From an uncultured Pseudomonadota bacterium (GTDB taxonomy: Bacteria > Pseudomonadota > Gammaproteobacteria > Steroidobacterales > Steroidobacteraceae): a stretch of 64,000 bases of DNA. The notes below the pieces were generated by a model, which worked only from the letters and a program-made list of their open reading frames with translations, was not told the DNA's origin and searched no databases. How positions within the stretch are numbered: the first letter of the stretch is position 1; every line of letters starts with the position of its first letter. Positions 56,269 through 64,000 of the stretch are shown piece by piece. The position numbers were made by a program, and so were the translations under genes. The stretch is from NCBI GenBank assembly GCA_903832085.1, contig CAIKZZ010000034.1:54925-118924 (forward strand), read 5' to 3'.

Positions 56269-57225
56269 CTAGTGGCTGCGTGGATCTCTAGGACCATCAC
56301 GCTGACCTCCATAGTTAGGATATGTTCCATATCCATAGTACTCAGCATTCCCAGTTCTCTGCATAACTTGATTTAAGACGATTCCCGCAGCACACGTCTC
56401 GGAAATCGAGTTTATAGCTTCAAAAACAGCTGCCTGAGGGGTGACGCCTGCTCGGACAACCAGCACTAACTGCCCCGCGACTCGAGTCAGTTCCCGCGAC
56501 TCACTGGTCAGCAGCAACGGCGATGAATCCAACAAGACAACACGTCGTTGATCACTCCCGACCAACAGTGCCATAACTTCCTCCATGCGCTTGCTCGCGA
56601 GAAGTTCCGTATCTGTGTCAGAGCGCCGGCCAGCAGCAATCACCGACAGATTTGGCATGTCTGTCTGATGAATGACTGCGTCGATCGCCAGACTTGGGTC
56701 TCTCAGCACATCGAGGAGACCAAGCTCCGCCTGCAAACCCAAAATTGACGTGATATGTGGTTTTGCGACATCGCCATCAATCAACACCACCTTAATGTCT
56801 TTCTCTAGCGCAAGACTCAATGCTAAATTCAGTGAAGTAAATGTCTTTCCATCGCCAGGCAAAGCACTTGCAACCATGATCAGTCGGTTGCGAGCTCCAT
56901 CTGCGCTGTTTGCAGAGCCAAGCGCTCGTGCAACCAGTGGACGCTTGATCCGACGATACTCTTCTGCAATTCGTCTCTCAGTATCAATGGACGGCAGTTC
57001 ACCCTGTTGTCGCAGTTGCTCTATCGCTATATGCACGACTGCACGCGTGTTGCCGGTGTCTGTGCCGACTTTCTCGGTCTGTTGCTCAACGGCATTTACA
57101 CTCGACGCCGTCCCTGCCGAAGTATGTTGGGGGGCGCTCTGAGCTTGCGCCGCACGATTAACAGCAACATCTTCGGCGGCCGCCCGCTGCTGAGCTTTTT
57201 CTAGCGCTCTCTCGACAATGCTCAT
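56269..57225 (-). CDS. XrtA-associated tyrosine autokinase (CpsD/BY-kinase type)
   Basis: 318 residues. MSIVERALEKAQQ is the usual beginning of the PEP-CTERM-type tyrosine kinases. Walker A SALPGDGKTFTS (residues ~120-131), Walker A' VVLIDGDV and Walker B VVLLDSSPLLLTSES identify a BY-kinase; the tail has a Tyr/Gly-rich cluster (YYGYGTYPNYGG), the autophosphorylation sites. It would control polymer length with the chain-length protein encoded 7 bases upstream. Like other XrtA forms, it lacks its own membrane part. Confidence 0.9.
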   Translation of the reverse strand: MSIVERALEKAQQRAAAEDVAVNRAAQAQSAPQHTSAGTASSVNAVEQQTEKVGTDTGNTRAVVHIAIEQLRQQGELPSIDTERRIAEEYRRIKRPLVARALGSANSADGARNRLIMVASALPGDGKTFTSLNLALSLALEKDIKVVLIDGDVAKPHITSILGLQAELGLLDVLRDPSLAIDAVIHQTDMPNLSVIAAGRRSDTDTELLASKRMEEVMALLVGSDQRRVVLLDSSPLLLTSESRELTRVAGQLVLVVRAGVTPQAAVFEAINSISETCAAGIVLNQVMQRTGNAEYYGYGTYPNYGGQRDGPRDPRSH

Positions 57226-57232
57226 CGTATGC

Positions 57233-58891
57233 TTACCTAAGGCCAGAAAAAATACTTAAAAACGTGGCCGTCTGGCGCTGAAACGTGAACACAATGCAAA
57301 AGACTATCAACAGTGACGCTCCAGAAAAGCACACTGATTTCACGCTCTCCTTAAACTCGTCTCGCGCTCGATCAGGCATACTTACGCTGATGGACCCAAA
57401 TACTGGCAAGTCAGTCATCTCACGCAGCGTAGATGTTCGATTAAAAACGGGTCGTAGCTGGCTCATTAGCCAAGCTACGCCAGCACCGCCACCAAATGCT
57501 ATGAAAAGAACAGCAACCATCAACAGGGCTCGCTTTGGGGACGCCGGCTCTAGGGGCGATGCGGGGGGGTCTATAACTTGAAAATGCACAGCTCCAGTCT
57601 TTTCAGCATCGTCAGAAATTTTCGCTTTATCAAGACGATCCAGCAATGCGTTGTATTGGAGCTTTGTGACATCGTAATCACGATTGAGTCTTGAGAACTC
57701 CGCTTCCACCTCTGGAGCCGTATTGACCATACGGCGCAAGTCAGCTTCTGCTCGTTCGTGTTCAGCAAGCTCACCTCGAGCTGCTGCAATTTCAACGTCA
57801 GTCTGGTTCAGTTGAACTTGGCTGGTTTGATAGACAGGATTTGCTGCAAGACCCGTACTTACAGCACCGCTCAAGTCACCATTACGCACTGCGGCAATCT
57901 CAGCATTTTGCCTTACCTTTAGCTGCTCAAGGGTGGCGCGTGCTGCCACAACATCAGGATGACGATCAGTAAATCGAAGAAGTAGATCATCAAGGCGTGC
58001 CTGCGCTAACGCAACGCGCGAGCCCGACGACTCGCCACCCGCCGCGTTGGCAGCAGCAGCGGAATCTGTCATACCGACCTGCACGCCGATGCGCGCCCCG
58101 CCAGCCACCTGCCCATTATTTGGGATCAGCGGACTTTCGCCACGGAGTTGATGCACTAATGCGTCGCGCCGACGCAACGCCGTGTCGAGGTTTGCTCGGG
58201 CTTTGCTGGTCGCTGAAATTTCTGTCTGTAGCCTTGAAAAGTAGTCCCCTTGCGCTCCAGGAACTAACCCGACGTTGCGCTTCTTAAAATCGGCAAGCGT
58301 CGACTCGGACGCCGACAAGCGCTTTTCGTATTCAGAAATCTGTTCGCGTAAAAATTTCTGAGCGGCGTCAATGTCATTCGGGTTGCCGTTAAGAGCATCT
58401 TTAACGAGGTCATTTAGCAAGGAGCGTACAACGGTCAACGCACGATCTCGGCGTGCATCACGATAGGAAATTGTGTACACGCTATCAGCAGACCTGCGGC
58501 CCTCGTGACTCGCCCCAGCGGCGGCGGAATCGATCGAAATAGCTGCTCGCAACTTCGCTACAATCGCATCACGAGCCTCAGACGTTTTTGCCTTGATGTC
58601 GAGTCCCGTATCATGCGCCACGCGACTTAACTGCACGCGTCCCAATAATGATTCCCGAACTAAATTGAGCTGCGCATCAATATCTTGATCAACTGCGATT
58701 CCTTGCAGTAATGGCTTCAGCGTGGTTGAAGTATCGACATAGACACGGGCTTGAGCTTGATACGAGTTGGGCCATGCAAGTACAACCATCCAGCCAACCA
58801 CTGCCACAATCCACGCAGTCCACACGGCAATGCGGCGGAATCGCCAAATGCCGCTTAGGTGCTCAAAGATTTCCTGTATAAAAGAATCCAT
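57233..58891 (-). CDS. XrtA-type polysaccharide chain-length determinant (Wzz/PCP)
   Basis: 552 residues. Membrane segments near residues 20-42 and 460-480 flank a long periplasmic coiled-coil region (about 180-420, e.g. EQISEYEKRLSASESTLADFKKR). A third hydrophobic stretch lies near the C-terminus. AWPNSYQAQARVYVDTSTTLKPLLQG and the FQVIDPPASPLEPASPKR motif are typical of Wzz/PCP proteins of the PEP-CTERM kind. It works with the tyrosine kinase downstream and the export porin encoded 28 bases upstream. Confidence 0.9.
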   Translation of the reverse strand: MDSFIQEIFEHLSGIWRFRRIAVWTAWIVAVVGWMVVLAWPNSYQAQARVYVDTSTTLKPLLQGIAVDQDIDAQLNLVRESLLGRVQLSRVAHDTGLDIKAKTSEARDAIVAKLRAAISIDSAAAGASHEGRRSADSVYTISYRDARRDRALTVVRSLLNDLVKDALNGNPNDIDAAQKFLREQISEYEKRLSASESTLADFKKRNVGLVPGAQGDYFSRLQTEISATSKARANLDTALRRRDALVHQLRGESPLIPNNGQVAGGARIGVQVGMTDSAAAANAAGGESSGSRVALAQARLDDLLLRFTDRHPDVVAARATLEQLKVRQNAEIAAVRNGDLSGAVSTGLAANPVYQTSQVQLNQTDVEIAAARGELAEHERAEADLRRMVNTAPEVEAEFSRLNRDYDVTKLQYNALLDRLDKAKISDDAEKTGAVHFQVIDPPASPLEPASPKRALLMVAVLFIAFGGGAGVAWLMSQLRPVFNRTSTLREMTDLPVFGSISVSMPDRARDEFKESVKSVCFSGASLLIVFCIVFTFQRQTATFLSIFSGLR

Positions 58892-58919
58892 ATGCCTTTG
58901 TCCAGTCGCCCAGTGCTCG

Positions 58920-59549
58920 TTACAGCATTGACTCAGGCACGATCAAAACATCACCTGATTTCAGCACGACGTTCTGGCTCATGTCGCCTTTATTGATTAA
59001 ATCGGCTAACCGGACCTTTACCTCAATGGTCGTAGCATTTTCCTGACGCATGATTTTGGAGCGGTTACCGGCTGCAAAGTCTGTCATTCCGCCAACAGCT
59101 AGTAATAAATCGAGCACGCGCATCCCCTCGCGATAGGCAATACCTTGAGGGGTCTTTACTTGACCCACTGCCTTGACCTGCGATAACACGCCCGCCGGCG
59201 TACTCACGATTACGTTCACCTGCGGCGATCGAATGTATTCACTGAGCGTTTTTTCGATATCCCGAGCAAGATCGGATGGTGTTTTGCCAACGGCAACCAT
59301 ATCCTCGACCAGTGGCGTAGACACGCGACCATCGGGGCGCACAGGGACCGTCACGGAAAGCTCTGGATTGCGCCAGACGAACACTTGCAAGATATCACCA
59401 GGACCAATGACGTAATTGGCCGCTTGCGCAGCAGGCACGGGCTTGTCGGCCTTTAGCGAAATATCACCAGCAAACGCGCTCGCTAACCAGATCAAAAAAA
59501 GCGGTAGCGCGACCCCCACTCGTTTCAGTGTAGACAACTTGACCACCAA
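58920..59549 (-). CDS. Polysaccharide export protein (Wza/EpsE-like, XrtA type)
   Basis: 209 residues, with a Sec signal peptide ending near SAFAG and no lipobox cysteine. YVIGPGDILQVFVWRNPELS is the start of the polysaccharide export (Poly_export) domain; SQVKAVGQVKTPQGIAYREGMRVLDLLLAVGG is the SLBB domain. It forms the periplasmic/outer-membrane channel. The gene has GGAGGG six bases before a TTG start (59549); the GTG next to it is an alternative. It is the first of a tight operon with the chain-length protein and tyrosine kinase. Confidence 0.92.
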   Translation of the reverse strand: MVVKLSTLKRVGVALPLFLIWLASAFAGDISLKADKPVPAAQAANYVIGPGDILQVFVWRNPELSVTVPVRPDGRVSTPLVEDMVAVGKTPSDLARDIEKTLSEYIRSPQVNVIVSTPAGVLSQVKAVGQVKTPQGIAYREGMRVLDLLLAVGGMTDFAAGNRSKIMRQENATTIEVKVRLADLINKGDMSQNVVLKSGDVLIVPESML

Positions 59550-59703
59550 TTTGGTCCCTCCGTAGCAGGTTTAGGAGTTTTCAGTCGAGCCGCATCAGCG
59601 GGTTCGGTAGGTCCCTTATTTTACTCTGTTAATTACGGCAGTGCTTTTGTTTATCAGCAGATCAACGGCTCGGCGGGCCAAAACCTAGGGAAGCACGTAG
59701 AAC

Positions 59704-59715
59704 GCACCTAGGTGC
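59704..59715. promoter_or_regulatory. Perfect 12-bp palindrome upstream of the export gene
   Basis: GCACCTAGGTGC is a perfect inverted repeat in the 239-base gap between the sugar transferase and export genes, about 155 bases before the export start. A related CCTAGG also lies nearby at 59685-59690. The site could be an operator for the EPS core; there is no family match. Confidence 0.35.
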
Positions 59716-59788
59716 ATTGTTGGCCACTCGGTCGGACAGGCTACCGCGTGTGACATAGCCCCATGGCATACCCACCCTACAACTCACT

Positions 59789-61168
59789 TTATCTTGCGCC
59801 CTTCCCCCAAATTACGACCTCCACTGTTTGCAACAGGATAAGGAAGTCAAAAAGCAGTGAATGATTCTTCACATAGTAAAGGTCATATTCTAATTTTTCG
59901 GCCGCATCGTGCTCAGAAGAGCCATACGGATAGCACAACTGAGCCCATCCAGTGATCCCGGGTTTTATACTGTGCCTTTCACGGTAGTAAGGAATGCGGT
60001 CCTCAAGTCCGGCCACAAACTCAGGGCGCTCTGGCCGGGGCCCCACGAAACTCATGTCACCACGAAAAACGTTAAAAACTTGGGCCAATTCATCAATGCG
60101 CATCTTGCGGATGACTGATCCGACGCGAGTAATACGTAGGTCTTTCGCTTGCGCCCACTGCGCTCCGCCCTGGCGTTCGGCATCAAATTCCATGCTGCGG
60201 AATTTAACGACGGAAAAAACCTGTCCACCAAGCCCGACTCGTCGCTGCCTATAAAAAATACTCGCACGCAATCCGTCCTCGAACTTGATCGCCAGAGCCG
60301 TGATGATCATCAATGGCCATGCAAGAGCAAGAAGCGTTGTACTCGCGACAATGTCAAACGCACGCTTAGAAAAAGCTCTCAAGCGGCCCCCACCGAAGCC
60401 TCGCGCGAAAATAAACCAACTTGGACTTAACGCTTCAAGCTTCACTTTCCCCGTTTCTCGCTCCAAAAAATCAGCAAGGTCAATGATGCTGCAACCAAGC
60501 AGTCGACACTCAAGGAGCTCATGTATTGGGAATGACCGGCGCCGGTCGTCCATGGCAATGACTAATTCATCAATGGAGTTGCTCCTGCAGTAATCTAAAA
60601 GAGACCCGCGCACAACAATGATCCGCTCTTGGGGGACGACGACAGACTCTCCCATCATTTGCAAGAATCCTACAACGGTAATTCCCCGTTGATCACTTCG
60701 ACGTCTTAACCGAGACACAGCAATGGCACGATGACCTGCACCGCAAACCACAACGCGACGCTTAAAAATAGCCTCGTCCGCAAGCCGATAAAAACCCCAG
60801 CGCGTCAGACTAATCAAAATGAGTACGATTACGACCCCAAGGGCGAGCACTGCACGCGGTAAGAGCAGTCCGGGAATGAAGTAAGTAAGACACGAGATCA
60901 CGGCCACGCTACATCCAATGGCGACAAGTTCCCGTAGAAATATTCCTTGCAGGCGCGCCCGTTGCCGCGGACTGTATAGGCCCATCGCAGTACAACAAAT
61001 CGCCATCGTCGGGACAAAGAGCGCCACCGCCACCATGGAAGGCCGTGACAGGAACAAGCAGCCGTTAGCCCAATAACTGGCCAGCAACGCCGCGCTGACG
61101 AATGCCGCAAGCTCAAGTACGAACAAAAACAGTAGCGGCTCTTGGACGTATCGTTTTGGAAAATGCAA
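59789..61168 (-). CDS. Undecaprenyl-phosphate sugar-1-phosphate transferase (TIGR03013/XrtA type)
   Basis: 459 residues. Four N-terminal transmembrane helices are followed by a nucleotide-binding middle domain (RRVVVCGAGHRAIAVSRL) and the bacterial sugar transferase domain: KRAFDIVASTTLLALAWPL, FYRQRRVGLGGQVF, VKFRSM, DELAQVFNVFRGDMSFVGPRPERPEF and ITGWAQ. It starts the repeat unit by moving a hexose-1-phosphate to undecaprenyl phosphate. The start is TTG at 61168 with GAGGG 6 bases upstream. It heads the minus-strand EPS core, 239 bases before the export gene. Confidence 0.93.
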   Translation of the reverse strand: MHFPKRYVQEPLLFLFVLELAAFVSAALLASYWANGCLFLSRPSMVAVALFVPTMAICCTAMGLYSPRQRARLQGIFLRELVAIGCSVAVISCLTYFIPGLLLPRAVLALGVVIVLILISLTRWGFYRLADEAIFKRRVVVCGAGHRAIAVSRLRRRSDQRGITVVGFLQMMGESVVVPQERIIVVRGSLLDYCRSNSIDELVIAMDDRRRSFPIHELLECRLLGCSIIDLADFLERETGKVKLEALSPSWFIFARGFGGGRLRAFSKRAFDIVASTTLLALAWPLMIITALAIKFEDGLRASIFYRQRRVGLGGQVFSVVKFRSMEFDAERQGGAQWAQAKDLRITRVGSVIRKMRIDELAQVFNVFRGDMSFVGPRPERPEFVAGLEDRIPYYRERHSIKPGITGWAQLCYPYGSSEHDAAEKLEYDLYYVKNHSLLFDFLILLQTVEVVIWGKGAR

Positions 61169-61730
61169 GCGGAACCCTCTTTACCCCACGACGAGCTTAC
61201 CCGAACCTAGCCTCAACACCACCGCATCATAAAAAGGACACAATCGGCTCAGTTCACTGAGGCAGGCGCTGCTCGATCGTAATTCATCATGCAAGGCGGG
61301 CCAGTGAGGGCAGGTAATCCCGGTCATTTGACCCTGTTCACACCCGTCGAGCAGCGTCTCGAGCGTTTAGATCTAATTATAATTGGCCCCTACCCCCGCG
61401 GGCGTAGTCACAAGTCTCAAAATTTGACTCCTTTTTGACCTCCAGACAGATCGCTAGTGCGTCCATTTTTACCCAGAGAGGGCGCACTGATCAATTTCGC
61501 TAGTCAGAACCCTTAATCAGTACCTCATGTACTACGGAGGGCAGCCCTGCCCCTTACGCCGCAGGCAATGAACCTTGCGACGATTGATTCAGGAGCGCCA
61601 AATAGCTTAGTGAAGGAGCTTGAGCACTTGTAAGTCCGTGCCCCCATGAAGGGGAGGCACGCCTCAGCTTAAACAGCCACCCCAGCAATCCACCGCGCAG
61701 CGGCAACCATGTGCGCGGCTCCGGCCAAAG
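61169..61730. other. Gene-free region before the tRNA genes
   Basis: About 560 bases that must include the sugar transferase promoter. It has two imperfect hairpins: GTGCGTCC / GGGCGCAC around 61456-61486, and CGTGCC-CCCC / GGGG-A-GGCACG around 61638-61663. The second lies downstream of the tRNA genes and could be a terminator or processing site, though no U-tract follows. No coding or mobile element was recognised. Confidence 0.4.
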
Positions 61731-61806
61731 TGGCGTCCCTAACGGGATTCGAACCCGTGTCGCAACCGTGAAAGGGTTGTGTCCTAGGCCTCTAGACGAT
61801 AGGGAC
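61731..61806 (-). tRNA. tRNA-Glu (anticodon TTC)
   Basis: 76 nt with 3' CCA encoded. The 7-bp acceptor stem is GTCCCTA/TAGGGAC, the D-arm begins CGTCTAGAGGCC, the anticodon loop is CTTTCAC in a CAACC/GGTTG stem, and the T-arm contains GGTTCGAATCC. It reads GAA/GAG codons. It lies 28 bases downstream of tRNA-Ala. Confidence 0.97.
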
Positions 61807-61834
61807 GCAGCAAAACTGCTTAAAATTAACAATT

Positions 61835-61910
<76 letters not shown>

Positions 61911-62107
61911 TCGCTCAACACATAATTGTAAATTCTTGGTCTCAAACAGTCAATTAGCGCAAAAATTTAAATCGATAGGCGCAAAGCCCCGACACTCCGC
62001 CCAACACGACTCAACCAGCCCACCTGCACAACACATGAGCCGAGGCCCCCAAAATATGCAATCAGCCGCGGTTTGGACGAATTTCAGCGGCCACGGGAGT
62101 AGCAGCC

Positions 62108-63520
62108 TCAAGGTCGAGCCGGCATCCCTGCCTGGATAAACGCCTCAGCGCTACGGATCCGTTTAACGACCTCGGCACGGCCAAGAATCGCCAAGGTCTG
62201 ATCAATTGGGGGAGATACTCCGCTACCGACGACCGCGACCCGCAACGGCTGTGCGACTTTACCCAATGCGACACCGCGTGACTCCGCCAACTGCTGCAGC
62301 GCGCGATGAATTGTCTCGGGCATCCAGTCCGCCAAGGCGATTAACTCAGTACGCGCGGCGACCAGTATGTCTGCGGTTTCAGGCGTCAAATTCTTAGCGG
62401 CCGCTTTTGGTTCATAAACCGAGGGTGCACTAAAAAAAAACAGGCTGTTATCAGCCATCTCCGCTAGGGTCTTCGCTCTCTCGCGCTGGGCAGCAACAAT
62501 TAGACCCAGATCACAATTCCCAACGTCAACGCCACGTCCGGCTAACTGAATAGACAGCTCCGCCGCCAATCGATCCTGGGGAGCCTGCATGAGGTGTTGC
62601 TGATTTGTCCAAGCCATTTTATCTGGGTTCAGTGCCGACGCTGACTTGTTAACATCCTTTAGTTCAAAAAATTCAACCATTTCGTCAAGTGAAAAAATCT
62701 CCTGATCCCCGTGGGACCAGCCAAGTCGGCCAAGATAATTAAGTAACGCTTCGGGTAGAAACCCAGCATCACGGTATTCCAGTACGCTGACGGCGCCGTG
62801 GCGCTTCGATAATTTCGCCCCATCTGGGCCTAAAATCATCGGCAAGTGCGCATAAATCGGAATATCAGCGCCCATAGCCGCCAACATGTTCTGTTGGCGC
62901 GGCGTATTGTTGATGTGGTCATCACCGCGAATGACATGCGTGATACGCATATCCATGTCATCTACGGCGACACAAAAATTATAAGTTGGATTGCCGTCAG
63001 ATCTCAAAATGATTAAGTCATCCAGTTCCATATTTTGGAACACAATCGGACCATGTACGAGGTCCTGAACAACGACTTCACCTTGGGCTGGGTTCTTAAA
63101 TCGAACAACGGGTTCTATCCCAGCAACAGGTGACTGACGGTGCCGGCAGCGGCCGTCATAACGTGGTTTCTGCTTAGCGGCCTGCTGCTCAGCACGCATT
63201 GCGTCTAACTCATCTTTCGAACAGTAGCAACGATAGGCCAAACCCTGCGCAAGAAAGCGCTCGATCACTTCATGATATCGATCATAACGCTCTGTCTGAT
63301 AAAAGGGACCTTCATCAGGCGTCAACCCGAGCCACTGCATACCCTCAAGAATCGCCCTGACCGCCTCAGGTGTAGACCGTTCACGATCGGTATCCTCGAT
63401 CCGCAAGATGAACGTCCCACTGCAATGGCGAGCATATAGCCAGCTGAAAAGCGCAGTGCGCACTCCGCCAATATGCAACATACCAGTCGGACTCGGGGCA
63501 AAACGGGTTCGTACACTCAT
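62108..63520 (-). CDS. gltX: Glutamyl-tRNA synthetase
   Basis: About 470 residues, charging tRNA-Glu with glutamate. RFAPSPTGMLHIGGVRTALF holds the HIGH-type motif and KLSKRHGAVSV the KMSKS-type motif; CxC-H metal residues in YRCYCSKDELDAM and the DGRCRH loop suggest the zinc-binding form. A start at 63520 gives MSVRTRFAP; an ATG one codon earlier is equally possible. The frame is open 25 codons further, but without homology. The two tRNA genes lie directly downstream on the same strand, including its own substrate. Confidence 0.96.
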   Translation of the reverse strand: MSVRTRFAPSPTGMLHIGGVRTALFSWLYARHCSGTFILRIEDTDRERSTPEAVRAILEGMQWLGLTPDEGPFYQTERYDRYHEVIERFLAQGLAYRCYCSKDELDAMRAEQQAAKQKPRYDGRCRHRQSPVAGIEPVVRFKNPAQGEVVVQDLVHGPIVFQNMELDDLIILRSDGNPTYNFCVAVDDMDMRITHVIRGDDHINNTPRQQNMLAAMGADIPIYAHLPMILGPDGAKLSKRHGAVSVLEYRDAGFLPEALLNYLGRLGWSHGDQEIFSLDEMVEFFELKDVNKSASALNPDKMAWTNQQHLMQAPQDRLAAELSIQLAGRGVDVGNCDLGLIVAAQRERAKTLAEMADNSLFFFSAPSVYEPKAAAKNLTPETADILVAARTELIALADWMPETIHRALQQLAESRGVALGKVAQPLRVAVVGSGVSPPIDQTLAILGRAEVVKRIRSAEAFIQAGMPARP

Positions 63521-63792
63521 CATTGTTCCGCACAAATCATGACTAATATTGAATAGTAGCAGACTACCGCAGCCATTCTTCGACTGGTTGCAGAGCACTT
63601 AGCTAGTGGGCCATTCAGCGTAACCACCAACATAAAGTGGGCAGATGCCCCCAGAGTTACACAACTCAGCGTCATCGCAGGAGCGAGGCTGGCCCTTTAT
63701 GGTTTCCTCGAAGGGCAACGAGATTCACCTCAGTCAATCGGCGCTTGCACCAGGCCCAACTCGGCGCGGGTACCAACCCGCGCCGTTACACA

Positions 63793-64000
63793 TTAGATCG
63801 TCTTAGAACCTTCGGCCGAATCACTGCTTTCGATACCGTCAGAGTCATATGCAGTAGCGGCAAAGTAGTAGGTAGCACCCGCAGGCAGGTTGGTCACCAC
63901 GTAACTCGTGATCGTGGGATCCGTCACGGTAATCACGTTCGTGTAAACGCCCGGCGTGGTGCCATAGTAAATGTGGTATCCCGCCAAGTTCGTTAACGGC
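63793..64000 (-). CDS. Fibronectin type III domain protein, C-terminal fragment
   Basis: The last 68 codons, open to the window edge, so the gene begins beyond 64000. PLTNLAGYHIYYGTTPGVYT and YVVTNLPAGATYYFAATAYD are a full FN3 domain, and the protein ends SAEGSKTI. Extracellular FN3 proteins of this kind are frequent in bacteria with PEP-CTERM/XrtA systems. No sorting signal is seen at this end. Confidence 0.85.
   Translation of the reverse strand, partial: PLTNLAGYHIYYGTTPGVYTNVITVTDPTITSYVVTNLPAGATYYFAATAYDSDGIESSDSAEGSKTI

Noticed and set aside
62431..62445. A9-like run in gltX as a possible slippage site
   Set aside because: gltX is intact and essential; long A runs occur elsewhere, so the run alone carries no meaning.
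63637..63996. 119-codon plus-strand frame near the window end
   Set aside because: Antisense to the FN3 domain, which has clear family features.

Overview
The window reads as a chromosomal segment of a gammaproteobacterium. Three things point there: the glnD-dapC-dapD linkage, a GTP-type PEP carboxykinase, and a PhoB/PhoR-Pst module next to an exopolysaccharide (EPS) locus of the PEP-CTERM/exosortase-A (XrtA) type. I would guess the Xanthomonadales/Nevskiales/Steroidobacterales side of the class, but no rRNA is present and this placement is inference.

Bases 1-31,500 are mostly housekeeping. The order is: 3' end of glnD, dapC, dapD; a glycosyltransferase-like gene; pstC-pstA-pstB; dapE; pstS, phoU and dsbB; two glycosyltransferases and a DUF2334 deacetylase; a PlcP-type metallophosphoesterase; phoR and phoB; tsaB, a DinG/YoaA helicase, pckG, a cyclase-FHA protein, dusA, an EpsL-like outer-membrane barrel, typA, a sulfotransferase, a lipoprotein, srkA and galE. 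The phosphate genes are split by dapE and the lipid genes but share 7-4-7-4-7 PhoB-type boxes, found in front of pstC, in front of phoB and in front of one glycosyltransferase. phoB-phoR-plcP-agt lie head to tail with small gaps. This looks like a phosphate-starvation unit that takes up phosphate and swaps phospholipids for glycolipids.

Bases 31,500-61,200 hold a large EPS locus on both strands. It contains a DegT aminotransferase, an AglD-type membrane protein, a formyltransferase-like/GINT1-like protein, at least five further glycosyltransferases, an asparagine synthetase (AsnB), a PTPS-related GT-C-like membrane protein, a Tat-exported beta-helix protein, a Wzx-like flippase, a Wzy/WaaL-like polymerase or ligase, a frameshifted methyltransferase, a NodB deacetylase and a second asparagine-synthase-like protein. 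It ends in the XrtA-type core: tyrosine autokinase, chain-length protein, export porin and polyisoprenyl-phosphate sugar-1-phosphate transferase. The centre (about 39-54 kb) looks richer in A+T, has long gene-free gaps and carries an IS3-type transposase remnant, so it is probably the variable part of the locus. No exosortase gene is visible.

Bases 61,700-64,000 contain tRNA-Glu(TTC) and tRNA-Ala(GGC) directly downstream of gltX, then the 3' end of a fibronectin-type-III protein that runs off the window.
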